Notes: generated by a model not told the origin, from the letters alone. DNA of 26,259 nt from an uncultured Veillonella sp. (GCA_900556785.1 USQK01000019.1:1-26259), one strand, 5' to 3'. Positions 13,884 to 20,188 are shown, counted from the first letter of the stretch. A program made the numbers and translations.

Positions 13884-13940
13884 GTTAGTTTTAAATAGAC
13901 TAATATTTATTAATAGATTTTTATTACTGTCATTCCTTAA

Positions 13941-14318
13941 TTACAGTATGTTTCGTTCTTCAAAGACCGCTTTCACCGTGAACAGTGCGTTCAGCACGCG
14001 TGGAAATCCCGCATAGGGGATGCAGTGGGTACAGACCTCTACGATTTGCTCGGGCGCAATACCGACATTGAGTGCCGCATTGGTGTGTACTTTCAGCTGT
14101 GCCTCGCAACCGCCCAGCGTTAATAGGGATGCGAGCGTAATCAGTTCCCGTTCCTTGAAATCCAGGTTGGGGCGCGTGTAGATGTCGCCGAACAGCTCGA
14201 CCAATAAATCGGCTATGGCCGGTGAAATCTCTTGAATTGTGTTATACACCTCCTCGCCGTGCAGCCCGTCAATTTGTTTCAATGTGTTCATACCGATGTT
14301 AAAACGTGTTTCTTTCAT
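13941..14318 (-). CDS. Carboxymuconolactone decarboxylase (AhpD-like) family protein
   Basis: A 125-residue cytoplasmic protein of the carboxymuconolactone decarboxylase family. The family core is visible: FKERELITLASLLTLGGCEAQLKVHTNAALNVG (54-86) and EQIVEVCTHCIPYAGFPRVLNAL (90-112). C71 and H78 stand near the positions of the AhpD active site, but the usual C-x-x-C is not there; instead a CTHC pair occurs at 96-99. A redox role is therefore possible but not shown. Members act as small oligomeric oxidoreductases or decarboxylases. It diverges from a MerR regulator across a 66-bp region holding a MerR-type promoter. By eye the gene is richer in G+C than its surroundings, which suggests acquisition. 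Confidence 0.85.
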   Translation of the reverse strand: MKETRFNIGMNTLKQIDGLHGEEVYNTIQEISPAIADLLVELFGDIYTRPNLDFKERELITLASLLTLGGCEAQLKVHTNAALNVGIAPEQIVEVCTHCIPYAGFPRVLNALFTVKAVFEERNIL

Positions 14319-14341
14319 AATTATTACCTCCGTCTAGACGT

Positions 14342-14372
14342 ATGATATATGCTCGAGTATACTTGAGGTCAA
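14342..14372 (-). promoter_or_regulatory. MerR-type spacer operator and promoter
   Basis: On the minus strand TTGACC (14372-14367) and TATCAT (14347-14342) are 19 bp apart. The over-long spacer holds a near-perfect palindrome, CTCGAGTATACTTGAG (plus 14352-14367). Over-long spacers with a central dyad are the hallmark of MerR-activated promoters, so the neighbouring regulator probably controls the CMD-family gene and itself. Confidence 0.8.
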
Positions 14373-14384
14373 GGTGGTGAAAGT

Positions 14385-14747
14385 ATGAAAATCGGTGAAT
14401 TTTCAAAATTGGTGGGACTGTCTATTTCTACATTACGATATTATGAGGATCAAGGGTTCCTTCACATCGAGCGGCAGAACGGCATTCGCAATTACCATGC
14501 GGAGGATGTGGGGTTTGTGCAGTTTATTAAACGCTTGAAAGACATGGGAATGCCGCTTGCGAATATCAAGCGGTATGCGGATTTAAGGTATGCCGGATCT
14601 CATACGGTTCATGAAAGAATGACACTGTTACAAGACCACTATCGGTTTATTGAGGCCGAAATCAAACGATTGGAAGGCTATAAGAATAATCTAGAAGATA
14701 AGTTAGAGTTGTATGAAACTTTAATAAAGAGAAATGAGATTGATTAG
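14385..14747 (+). CDS. MerR-family transcriptional regulator
   Basis: A 120-residue regulator. The N-terminal winged helix-turn-helix is standard: IGEFSKLVGLSISTLRYYEDQGFL (3-26), then the wing with RQNGIRNYHAEDV (30-42) and IKRLKDMGMPLANIKRY (49-65). A long dimerisation helix follows (about 75-115). The protein lacks a C-terminal effector domain and metal-binding cysteines, so it belongs with the small MerR group (AdhR/YyaN-like) that senses aldehydes, electrophiles or unknown signals. AAGGTGG at 14371-14377 precedes the ATG. It diverges from the CMD-family gene, and the shared operator makes that gene its likely target. Confidence 0.92.
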   Translation: MKIGEFSKLVGLSISTLRYYEDQGFLHIERQNGIRNYHAEDVGFVQFIKRLKDMGMPLANIKRYADLRYAGSHTVHERMTLLQDHYRFIEAEIKRLEGYKNNLEDKLELYETLIKRNEID

Positions 14748-14787
14748 GTTTTTTATTGTAGATGGTATATAGCACTTGTATCAATGT

Positions 14788-14808
14788 GGAGGTAGGTACC
14801 TCCTATTA
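14788..14808 (+). terminator. Small hairpin after the MerR gene
   Basis: GGAGGTA (14788-14794) and TACCTCC (14797-14803) with a 2-nt loop, followed by TATTAAT. The loop is short and the tail weak, so this is only a candidate terminator. Confidence 0.4.
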
Positions 14809-14816
14809 ATCATAAT

Positions 14817-14845
14817 TTGACGATATATGGTATTCAACCTATAAT
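14817..14845 (+). promoter_or_regulatory. Antitoxin promoter of module 3
   Basis: TTGACG (14817-14822) and a perfect TATAAT (14840-14845), 17-bp spacer. Confidence 0.88.
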
Positions 14846-14851
14846 ATGAGT

Positions 14852-14966
14852 AGATAGCCGAGCGAGTAGAGACGTCAGGCTCATCTCAAAAAACTGAAAA
14901 AATCAGGAAATGGCCTTTTCGTTTTATCTAGCTACGAGCTGTAACGAAGGGCTATTTGCTTTTTGT
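14852..14966 (+). ncRNA. Antitoxin RNA of module 3
   Basis: A predicted RNA that converges on the 33-aa toxin at 14952-15053. The 5' stem-loop uses AGCC and GGCT (about 14855-14881), and a second hairpin CTGA/TCAG follows (about 14894-14906). GGCC-TTTTCGTT (about 14912-14923) pairs with AACGAAGGGCT (about 14943-14953), and the run CTTTTTG lies after it. It aligns along its length with the minus strand of 12820-12932, so modules 1 and 3 are diverged inverted copies. Confidence 0.72.
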
Positions 14967-15053
14967 AAAGCAAATAAGGGCAATAAGTGAGCCGAAAGAA
15001 ATGAGAATTGTCAAAATATCTATGACAATTGATAAAATTTCAAAATCACTCAT
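14952..15053 (-). CDS. Holin-like type I toxin, 33 aa (module 3)
   Basis: A 33-residue membrane peptide on the minus strand: MSDFEILSIV at the start, a hydrophobic span with ILISFGSLIALI, and the end CFTKSK. It has the same length as toxin 1 and shares the ISFG-LI-LIC core. The ribosome site AGAAGGGGGTGA and 5' UTR (GACGAGGTTGGGCC) also match. An in-frame upstream extension to 15143 exists but runs through the leader and promoter, so the ATG at 15053 is preferred. Like toxin 1 it should insert in the membrane when not repressed by its antisense RNA. Confidence 0.78.
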   Translation of the reverse strand: MSDFEILSIVIDILTILISFGSLIALICFTKSK

Positions 15054-15107
15054 AGTTTCACCCCCTTCTAAAAAGAAGAGAGGCCCAACCTCGTCGGCTA
15101 CACTATT

Positions 15108-15136
15108 ATTATAATGCGAACTAATATGCGATACAA
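15108..15136 (-). promoter_or_regulatory. Promoter of toxin 3
   Basis: Minus strand TTGTAT (15136-15131) and TATAAT (15113-15108), 17-bp spacer. Start expected near 15101, 48 nt before the toxin ATG. Confidence 0.85.
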
Positions 15137-15208
15137 TAAGCATTGATTAATAGAGATATAACTATTTTATAGAGTAGTTATAATGTTTTAGTGGAATAAA
15201 GTTTTATA

Positions 15209-15217
15209 TGGTATAAT
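15209..15217 (+). promoter_or_regulatory. Extended -10 promoter of the yjdM gene
   Basis: TGGTATAAT at 15209-15217 is an extended -10 element; no good -35 precedes it. The same nonamer lies upstream of the gene at 15698. Confidence 0.65.
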
Positions 15218-15250
15218 ACTTTCATTATGTAGTGAGAAAAGGAGATCTAA

Positions 15251-15595
15251 ATGGCAAATTTACCTAACTGCCCTAAGTGCGGCGATGAGTACACATACGA
15301 AGATGGTCATATGTTTATCTGCCCTATGTGTGGCAATGAATGGACAGCGGCTGACGCGCAAGCTGCAGCTGAAGCAGGTATCATTCGCGATGCTAACGGT
15401 AACGAGCTAGCTGATGGCGATACAGTTGTTGTAGTAAAAGACCTCAAAGTAAAAGGTGCGGGCATCTTAAAACAAGGTACACGCGTAAAAAATATTCGCC
15501 TCATCACTGGTGCCAGCGATGGCCACGATATCGATTGCAAAATCGATGGTTTCGGTGCGATGGCATTGAAATCCGAAATGGTTAAGAAAATCTAA
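15251..15595 (+). CDS. yjdM: YjdM/PhnA-family zinc-ribbon protein
   Basis: A 114-residue cytoplasmic protein of the YjdM (formerly PhnA) family. The N-terminal zinc ribbon has C7-x2-C10 and C24-x2-C27. The second domain (about 48-114) is the typical small beta barrel: DANGNELADGDTVVVVKDLKVKGAGILKQGTRVKNIRL, then GHDIDCKIDGFGAMALKSEMVKK. Despite the old name, no phosphonate-degrading genes are nearby, and the function of the family is unsettled. It has its own extended -10 promoter and a strong terminator, so it is a single-gene unit. Confidence 0.95.
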   Translation: MANLPNCPKCGDEYTYEDGHMFICPMCGNEWTAADAQAAAEAGIIRDANGNELADGDTVVVVKDLKVKGAGILKQGTRVKNIRLITGASDGHDIDCKIDGFGAMALKSEMVKKI

Positions 15596-15604
15596 TTATG
15601 AATC

Positions 15605-15639
15605 AATCCCTACTGATTATGCATCGGTAGGGATTTTTT
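15605..15639 (+). terminator. Terminator of yjdM
   Basis: A 13-bp stem (15605-15617 with 15623-15635, one T-G pair) and six T. Confidence 0.92.
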
Positions 15640-15641
15640 CG

Positions 15642-15650
15642 TGGTATAAT
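15642..15650 (+). promoter_or_regulatory. Extended -10 promoter of the third TonB-C-like gene
   Basis: TGGTATAAT directly after the terminator T-run; start expected near 15657. Confidence 0.65.
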
Positions 15651-15697
15651 CAACGTATACTGCGTGTAGTGTGAGAGTATTTAGGCGAGAGGAAACT

Positions 15698-16093
15698 ATG
15701 TTAAAACGTGTTGTGTTACTAGCCTTATTGGCATCTACGATGGGAATTGTTAGTTCTTTAGCGGCTGATTTAAAGCCTACAGATAAGCGTACCTATGAAT
15801 TACAGCAACAAATCTCTTATAATGTCATCATTCCTACTGAGGCTTTCAAAACGAGTGCTGACGGTACCTTGATTGTTCCAGTGGAGATTAAGACCGATGA
15901 TAAGGGCAATATTGTGGCCGTTGAAGCGGGACCTAATAATTGGAAATTAGATCGAGAGGCTTACCCCATCTTTGAAGAGGCTGCCAAAGAGGCGGCTTGG
16001 AATACAAAGCATGTGGATACAGAGGAAGCATTGGTGATAACCATTCCAGTTAGTATTGTTATGCTATCCGGTGATAAGCCTAAGAAAAAATAA
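15698..16093 (+). CDS. Small exported TonB-C-like protein, third paralogue
   Basis: A 131-residue exported protein distantly related to those at 11979 and 13102. The signal peptide spans about 1-22 (LLALLASTMGIVSSLAA). The mature part follows the same plan: helix with LQQQI, IIPTEAFKT, strand VPVEIKTDDKGNIVAVEAG, helix FEEAAKEAAWNTKHVDTEEAL and final strand VITIPVSIVM. The D-D-K-G-N-I turn corresponds to the D-x-x-G-x-I turn of TonB C-terminal domains. GAGAGGA at 15687-15693 sets the ATG at 15698. It is followed after only 10 bp by the PgpA-like gene, whose ribosome site overlaps its stop codon, so the two are probably translated together. Confidence 0.72.
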   Translation: MLKRVVLLALLASTMGIVSSLAADLKPTDKRTYELQQQISYNVIIPTEAFKTSADGTLIVPVEIKTDDKGNIVAVEAGPNNWKLDREAYPIFEEAAKEAAWNTKHVDTEEALVITIPVSIVMLSGDKPKKK

Positions 16094-16103
16094 AGGAGCA
16101 CTT

Positions 16104-16622
16104 GTGGAAGCTACAAAAGATTTAGAAAAATATACTTACGACCTACTGGCGGAGCGTGGCGTTACGTTAGAGGATATTGCGGAGCTTGTTTTATACGTTC
16201 AAAAACCGTATATGCCGAATTTAAAGATTGAAGAGTGCCGTGAGCATGTGGAATCCGTGCTTTCAAAACGAGAGGTACACAATGCGATAATTACGGGCAT
16301 TGAGCTCGATAAGTTAACGGAACAAAATAAACTGTCTCAGCCTTTGCAACGCATCGTGGCTAATGATGAAAGCCTCTATGGCATCGATGAAATCTTGGCC
16401 TTTTCCATCGTTAATCTGTATGGTTCTATTGGCTTTACGAACTATGGGTATTTAGATAAGGTAAAGCCTGGTATTATCAAAAAACTTGATAGTGAAGAGG
16501 GTGGTCACTGTAATACATTCCTCGATGATCTTGTAGGCGCCGTGGCAGCTGCAGCCGCAGGTAAATTAGCCCATAATACACCAGATCGAGTGCGCCATGC
16601 GTTGGCTGAGGAAAAAGAATAA
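16104..16622 (+). CDS. pgpA: Phosphatidylglycerophosphatase A-family protein (YutG-like)
   Basis: A 172-residue protein of the PgpA family in its Gram-positive YutG form. GTLE-type opening (ERGVTLEDIAELVLYVQKPYMPNL, about 14-37), REVHNAIITGIELDKLTEQNKL (about 52-73), NDESLYGIDEILAFSIVNLYGSIGFTNYGYLDKVKPGII (about 85-123) and HCNTFLDDLVGAVAAAAAGKLAH (about 133-155) are family blocks. Known members remove phosphate from phosphatidylglycerophosphate or act on related lipids. The soluble YutG form may have a different substrate. AAGGAG (16093-16098) favours the GTG at 16104 over an upstream in-frame ATG at 16056 that would overlap the preceding gene. Confidence 0.85.
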   Translation: MEATKDLEKYTYDLLAERGVTLEDIAELVLYVQKPYMPNLKIEECREHVESVLSKREVHNAIITGIELDKLTEQNKLSQPLQRIVANDESLYGIDEILAFSIVNLYGSIGFTNYGYLDKVKPGIIKKLDSEEGGHCNTFLDDLVGAVAAAAAGKLAHNTPDRVRHALAEEKE

Positions 16623-16716
16623 ATGATTGTTATTGATGTTATCAAGAATTAAGAGTATAACTAGTAGTGTAGTGAATAATTAATGTATTCTTTGTAGACT
16701 ATATACAGGAGGAACT

Positions 16717-17256
16717 ATGCAAAAGGTTCTAGTTGTTATCGATATGCAAAAAGATTTCGTAGATGGCGCTCTTGGTTCAGCGCAAGCACAGATGATTGTA
16801 GATAATGTGCGAAAAAAAATTGAGAACTTTGACGGGCCTATCATATTTACACGTGATACGCATGATACTAATTATCTTGAAAGCCAAGAGGGCAAGTTTT
16901 TACCTGTGACACATTGTGTGAAGAATACAGAAGGTTGGCATATTGTGTCTGGCTTAATCGAGGCAGCAGAAGGGCGTCCTATCATGAGCCCTGTATCCTT
17001 TATCGATAAGCCAAATTTCGGATCTCTTGAACTATTATCCCGTTTGGAAGGCATGAATTTGGTGAACCCTATTGAGTCTATCACGCTCGTTGGTTTATGT
17101 ACTGATATTTGCGTTGTTTCTAATGCGATTATACTGAAAGCAGGTTTGCCAGAAATCCCTGTTTACGTAGATTCTAGCTGCTGTGCTGGCGTTACGGAAG
17201 AATCCCATCAAGCAGCATTAACAACAATGAAAATGTGCCAATGTATCGTTGAATAA
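16717..17256 (+). CDS. Isochorismatase-family cysteine hydrolase (nicotinamidase-like)
   Basis: A 179-residue cytoplasmic hydrolase. The catalytic triad of the family is in place: D9 in VVIDMQKDF, K98 in FIDKPNFGS and C128 in LVGLCTDICV. D47, H49 and H66 in RDTHD and THC sit where nicotinamidases (PncA) bind metal. The cis-peptide region and the VCVVSNAI-type helix after the cysteine are normal. Conversion of nicotinamide to nicotinate in NAD salvage is the likeliest reaction, but related amidases cannot be excluded. A GGAGGA site precedes the ATG, and a strong terminator follows. Confidence 0.88.
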   Translation: MQKVLVVIDMQKDFVDGALGSAQAQMIVDNVRKKIENFDGPIIFTRDTHDTNYLESQEGKFLPVTHCVKNTEGWHIVSGLIEAAEGRPIMSPVSFIDKPNFGSLELLSRLEGMNLVNPIESITLVGLCTDICVVSNAIILKAGLPEIPVYVDSSCCAGVTEESHQAALTTMKMCQCIVE

Positions 17257-17263
17257 CTAACAT

Positions 17264-17294
17264 AAAGGCTATAGGAAATCCTATAGCCTTTTTA
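17264..17294 (+). terminator. Terminator of the isochorismatase-family gene
   Basis: A perfect 12-bp stem (17264-17275 with 17280-17291), 4-nt loop, T-tail. Confidence 0.93.
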
Positions 17295-17308
17295 CATGGA
17301 AAATTATA

Positions 17309-17362
17309 TTGGCGATTTTCTATATACAATGTAGAATAAATAAAAAATGATAATTCATATCA
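17309..17362 (+). promoter_or_regulatory. Promoter and candidate operator of the superoxide dismutase gene
   Basis: TTGGCG (17309-17314) and TAGAAT (17332-17337) with a 17-bp spacer; start near 17344. Just after it lies TGATA-n5-TATCA (17348-17362), a palindrome of the general Fur/PerR-box look. If functional it would block the start site. The 5' UTR is long, about 117 nt. Confidence 0.45.
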
Positions 17363-17460
17363 ATTAAATGAAATAAAGATGCAGGTGCATCGAAACGCTT
17401 TCACTAGAACGTACGTACTGATACATATCGTTCCATGCCCTATATTTAAGGAGGACTATT

Positions 17461-18090
17461 ATGAAACCTTTCGAACTCGCACCATTACCGTATGCTTACG
17501 ATTATCTTGAGCCTGTTATCGACGCAGAAACAATGAAATTGCATCATGACAAGCATCATCAAGCGTATGTTAATAATTTGAATGCTGCTATCGCGAAATA
17601 CCCTGATCTAGCCTATGGCTGCGTAGACTGCATCCTTGGCGATATCGTTAATGTGCCAGAGGACATCCGCCAAGCTGTTATCAATAACGGTGGTGGTCAC
17701 AAGAACCACACTATGTTTTGGGATATCATGACAAAACCAGACACTTCTAAGTTGGAAGGCCCTTTGAAAGAGGCTATCGACGCTGATCTTGGTGGCTATG
17801 ATGCCTTTGTTGAAAGCTTCTCCGCTGCGGCAGCTACACGCTTTGGTTCTGGCTGGGCTTGGCTTGTGGTAAATAAAGATGGCAAACTAGAAGTAACATC
17901 CTCTGCGAACCAAGATAACCCTCTACTAGATGGTAAAACAGCAATCCTTTGCTTAGACGTATGGGAACATGCATATTATTTGCACTACCAAAACCGTCGC
18001 CCAGACTATATCAAGGAATTTTTCCGCGTTATTAACTGGGATAAGGTTTCTGAAAACTACGAAAAAGCTTTGAAACCTCATCATCAATAA
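17461..18090 (+). CDS. sodA: Superoxide dismutase (Mn/Fe type)
   Basis: A 209-residue cytoplasmic enzyme that converts superoxide to oxygen and hydrogen peroxide. Metal ligands are at the expected places: H28 (MKLHHDKHH), H83 (GGGHKNHTMFW), D166 and H170 (LDVWEHAYYLHY). The N-terminal helical hairpin (1-90) and the C-terminal alpha/beta domain (98-205) are complete. The glutamine near the metal comes from the C-terminal SSANQDNP segment (Q151), which favours manganese or dual use over strict iron. AAGGAGG at 17448-17454 sets the start. The peroxide it makes could be removed by the catalase at the start of the window. A repeat tract and a large terminator follow. Confidence 0.96.
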   Translation: MKPFELAPLPYAYDYLEPVIDAETMKLHHDKHHQAYVNNLNAAIAKYPDLAYGCVDCILGDIVNVPEDIRQAVINNGGGHKNHTMFWDIMTKPDTSKLEGPLKEAIDADLGGYDAFVESFSAAAATRFGSGWAWLVVNKDGKLEVTSSANQDNPLLDGKTAILCLDVWEHAYYLHYQNRRPDYIKEFFRVINWDKVSENYEKALKPHHQ

Positions 18091-18130
18091 GAGGTAGTTT
18101 TTAGCATTGGTATATCTATCAAACTAGTTG

Positions 18131-18231
18131 ATCTCAGAAACATGTAAATCTCTCAAATTTACTATCTCTCAAAATACTAAACCTTTCAAAACTAATAAAT
18201 CTCTCAGAACTTTCATCTTTCTAAAAACTAG
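18131..18231 (+). repeat. Six degenerate tandem repeats of about 17 bp
   Basis: Between the sod stop codon and its terminator lie contiguous units at 18131-18147, 18148-18163, 18164-18180, 18181-18198, 18199-18214 and 18215-18231, with consensus near ATCTCTCAAAACACTAA. No frame codes for a plausible peptide. The tract may be untranslated sequence of the sod mRNA. Confidence 0.65.
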
Positions 18232-18247
18232 ATATATATTTTAATAG

Positions 18248-18318
18248 ATAACGGATAGTTGGTTCAAAGCGCTTTGATTGCTTAGGTGACTTTGAATACT
18301 CAGCTATCTGTTATTTTT
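18248..18318 (+). terminator. Large terminator hairpin after sod
   Basis: The outer stem ATAACGGATAGTTG (18248-18261) pairs with 18301-18314 with two wobbles; the inner stem TTCAAAG (18263-18269) pairs with CTTTGAA (18290-18296); TTTTTA follows. The 431-bp gap 18091-18521 otherwise holds the repeat tract and about 200 bp without a clear promoter. Confidence 0.82.
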
Positions 18319-18521
18319 ATATGAAATTTTGATATTTTTAGAAAGAACTTTCAAAAGTATAGCCATGGATACAGATTTTCTAATCGATATCATTTATCAT
18401 AGGGTCATAGGTTATTTTAGATAAACCTTTCACAGTATATATTTCCTTGTATACACAGTAGTACGTATAGAGGGCTACTCACATAAGTAATAAATAATAT
18501 TTTTGACACGAGGGGATCAAA

Positions 18522-20099
18522 ATGGAAAAGAAATTAGATTTGTCCAAATCCGTATATGATTTGGTAAAAGAATATCCTGAAGTAACAGAGATTATGAAAA
18601 GCTTAGGGTTCAGTGAAATCACTAATAAAGTAATGTTGAACTCTGTTGGTAAAATCATGACCATTCCTAAAGGGGCTAAGATGAAAGGCGTATCCATGAT
18701 GGATATCGTGAGCGCATTTATGAAAGCCGGCTTTACATTGGAAGGTGAAATGCCAAACCTACATGGTGATGATGCATCTGCTAATGGTGCTCCTGCAGAG
18801 GCAGCTACTACTCACACAGAGGCATCTAATGCTAATGACAATGCAGAAGCTAATGCTACTAAAAATGTAGAAGCTAATGTAGAGGATACTGTTACAGATA
18901 GCGAACGTGTAGAACAATTGAAAGGCTTCTTGAAACGTTTGGGCACAGGCGAAGAGCTTGGTTCTGTTCGTGAAGACTTTGCGAGCCAATTCAAACATGT
19001 TGAGGCTAGTGAAATCATGAAAGCCGAACAAGGTCTTATGCGCGAAGGTACACCTTTAGAAGAGGTACAACAATTATGTGACCTTCACTCTGCATTGTTC
19101 CATGGTTCCACCATTCATGAACAAATGGATGCAGAACATGCTAAGGTAGAAGCGGTTCTAGAAGCTCAAGAAAAGAGCAAGAGTGTTGTGAGGTTGGTAG
19201 AAACTGCAGGTCATCCGTTAAACCGATTGACAGAAGAAAATAAAGCGCTCGACGAGTTGATTGAGGCTATTCGTCCAAAAGTAGCAGACAAAACTGCCAC
19301 TTATGATGATGTGAATACAGTGCGTCAACTATCTGTTCACTATGCTAAAAAAGGCGATTTATTATATCCAAAATTGAAAGTGGATTATGCGATCGGTGGT
19401 CCATCCATGGTTATGTGGACTGTTGATGGCGATATTCGCGACCAATTAGGTGATTTAGCAAAATCTAGCCAAAGTGTAGATGATTGGTATAGACGTTTTG
19501 ATGAGCTTCTTACACGTGCTCAAGAAATGATCTACAAAGAACAAAATATCTTGTTCCCAATCTGTGCAGAAAACTTCAGCAAAGAAGATTGGTATCAAAT
19601 TTACAAAGATACAGCGCAGTATGAAGACATTTTTGGTGTAACACGTATTGCTTGGCCAGAAGCTGATGCCGCATTAGCTGCGCAAACTACAAAACCAAGT
19701 GGTGATAATAATGCTATCGGGTTAATTGGTGGTACGTTAACTGTAGACCAACTAGATGCTATGCTCAATACAATGCCAATGGAGGTAACCTTCGTTGACC
19801 ATGAAGATATTAACCGTTACTTCAACGATGGTGAAAAGGTATTCAAACGTCCTACTACAGCAATTGGCCGGGACGTGTATTCCTGTCATCCGCCAAAGGT
19901 AGAACCAATTGTACGCGGTATCATTGATTCTTTCCGTAAAGGTGACCGCGATAATGTGGCAGTATGGCTTGAAAAACAAGGCCGTCCATTCTATGTAAAC
20001 TACATGGCGGTACGCGACCAAAATAATAACTATATTGGTACATTAGAACTCGTACAAGACATGCAATTTGCAAAGGAACATTTCGATAGAATTAAATAA
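18522..20099 (+). CDS. DUF1858-DUF438-hemerythrin-PAS sensor-like protein
   Basis: A 525-residue cytoplasmic multidomain protein. DUF1858 (about 4-63, with LVKEYPEVTEIMKSLGF) is followed by an Ala/Asn/Glu-rich linker (about 82-127), DUF438 (about 131-200, LKGFLKRLGTGEELGSVREDF), a hemerythrin-like helical bundle (about 225-350, with HPLNRLTEEN, H273 and EQNILFPI) and a C-terminal PAS fold (about 408-525). The combination is typical of anaerobic Firmicutes; the di-iron bundle and PAS suggest sensing of oxygen, nitric oxide or redox state. No output kinase or DNA-binding part is attached. The linker is shorter and less conserved-looking than the flanking domains. A GAGGGG site precedes the ATG. 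It is a single-gene unit with a strong terminator. Confidence 0.9.
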   Translation: MEKKLDLSKSVYDLVKEYPEVTEIMKSLGFSEITNKVMLNSVGKIMTIPKGAKMKGVSMMDIVSAFMKAGFTLEGEMPNLHGDDASANGAPAEAATTHTEASNANDNAEANATKNVEANVEDTVTDSERVEQLKGFLKRLGTGEELGSVREDFASQFKHVEASEIMKAEQGLMREGTPLEEVQQLCDLHSALFHGSTIHEQMDAEHAKVEAVLEAQEKSKSVVRLVETAGHPLNRLTEENKALDELIEAIRPKVADKTATYDDVNTVRQLSVHYAKKGDLLYPKLKVDYAIGGPSMVMWTVDGDIRDQLGDLAKSSQSVDDWYRRFDELLTRAQEMIYKEQNILFPICAENFSKEDWYQIYKDTAQYEDIFGVTRIAWPEADAALAAQTTKPSGDNNAIGLIGGTLTVDQLDAMLNTMPMEVTFVDHEDINRYFNDGEKVFKRPTTAIGRDVYSCHPPKVEPIVRGIIDSFRKGDRDNVAVWLEKQGRPFYVNYMAVRDQNNNYIGTLELVQDMQFAKEHFDRIK

Positions 20100-20100
20100 A

Positions 20101-20119
20101 AACTAGTGTAATACTAGTT
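20101..20119 (+). other. Small inverted repeat before the DUF438 terminator
   Basis: AACTAGT (20101-20107) and ACTAGTT (20113-20119) with a 5-nt loop, directly after the stop codon; no T-run. Confidence 0.4.
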
Positions 20120-20148
20120 GTGTGATACAGTGAAACTTTGATACAAAA

Positions 20149-20188
20149 AGGCTGCTCTAACATTGATGATGCTAGAGCAGCCTCTTTT
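20149..20188. terminator. Terminator between DUF438 and aminotransferase genes
   Basis: A perfect 11-bp stem (20149-20159 with 20173-20183), with CTTTT on the plus side and TTTTTGT on the minus side. It can serve both converging genes. Confidence 0.9.

Larger units (their letters stand above)
13023..13928. repeat. Duplicated segment, copy 2
   Basis: Second copy of the segment at 11905-12645, in direct orientation. It holds a TonB-C-like gene, a structured RNA with its promoter, and an intact 23-aa toxin gene facing that RNA. It is longer than copy 1 mainly because it keeps 161 bp between two CGAATAAAA repeats (13687-13695, 13848-13856). Confidence 0.9.

Noticed and set aside
11905..13928. 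Insertion sequence or transposon as the cause of the duplication
   Set aside because: No transposase gene and no terminal inverted repeats or target duplications at the segment ends.
14952..15143. 63-residue version of toxin 3 starting at 15143
   Set aside because: The extension covers the toxin promoter and leader; the 33-residue form matches toxin 1 and has the proper ribosome site.
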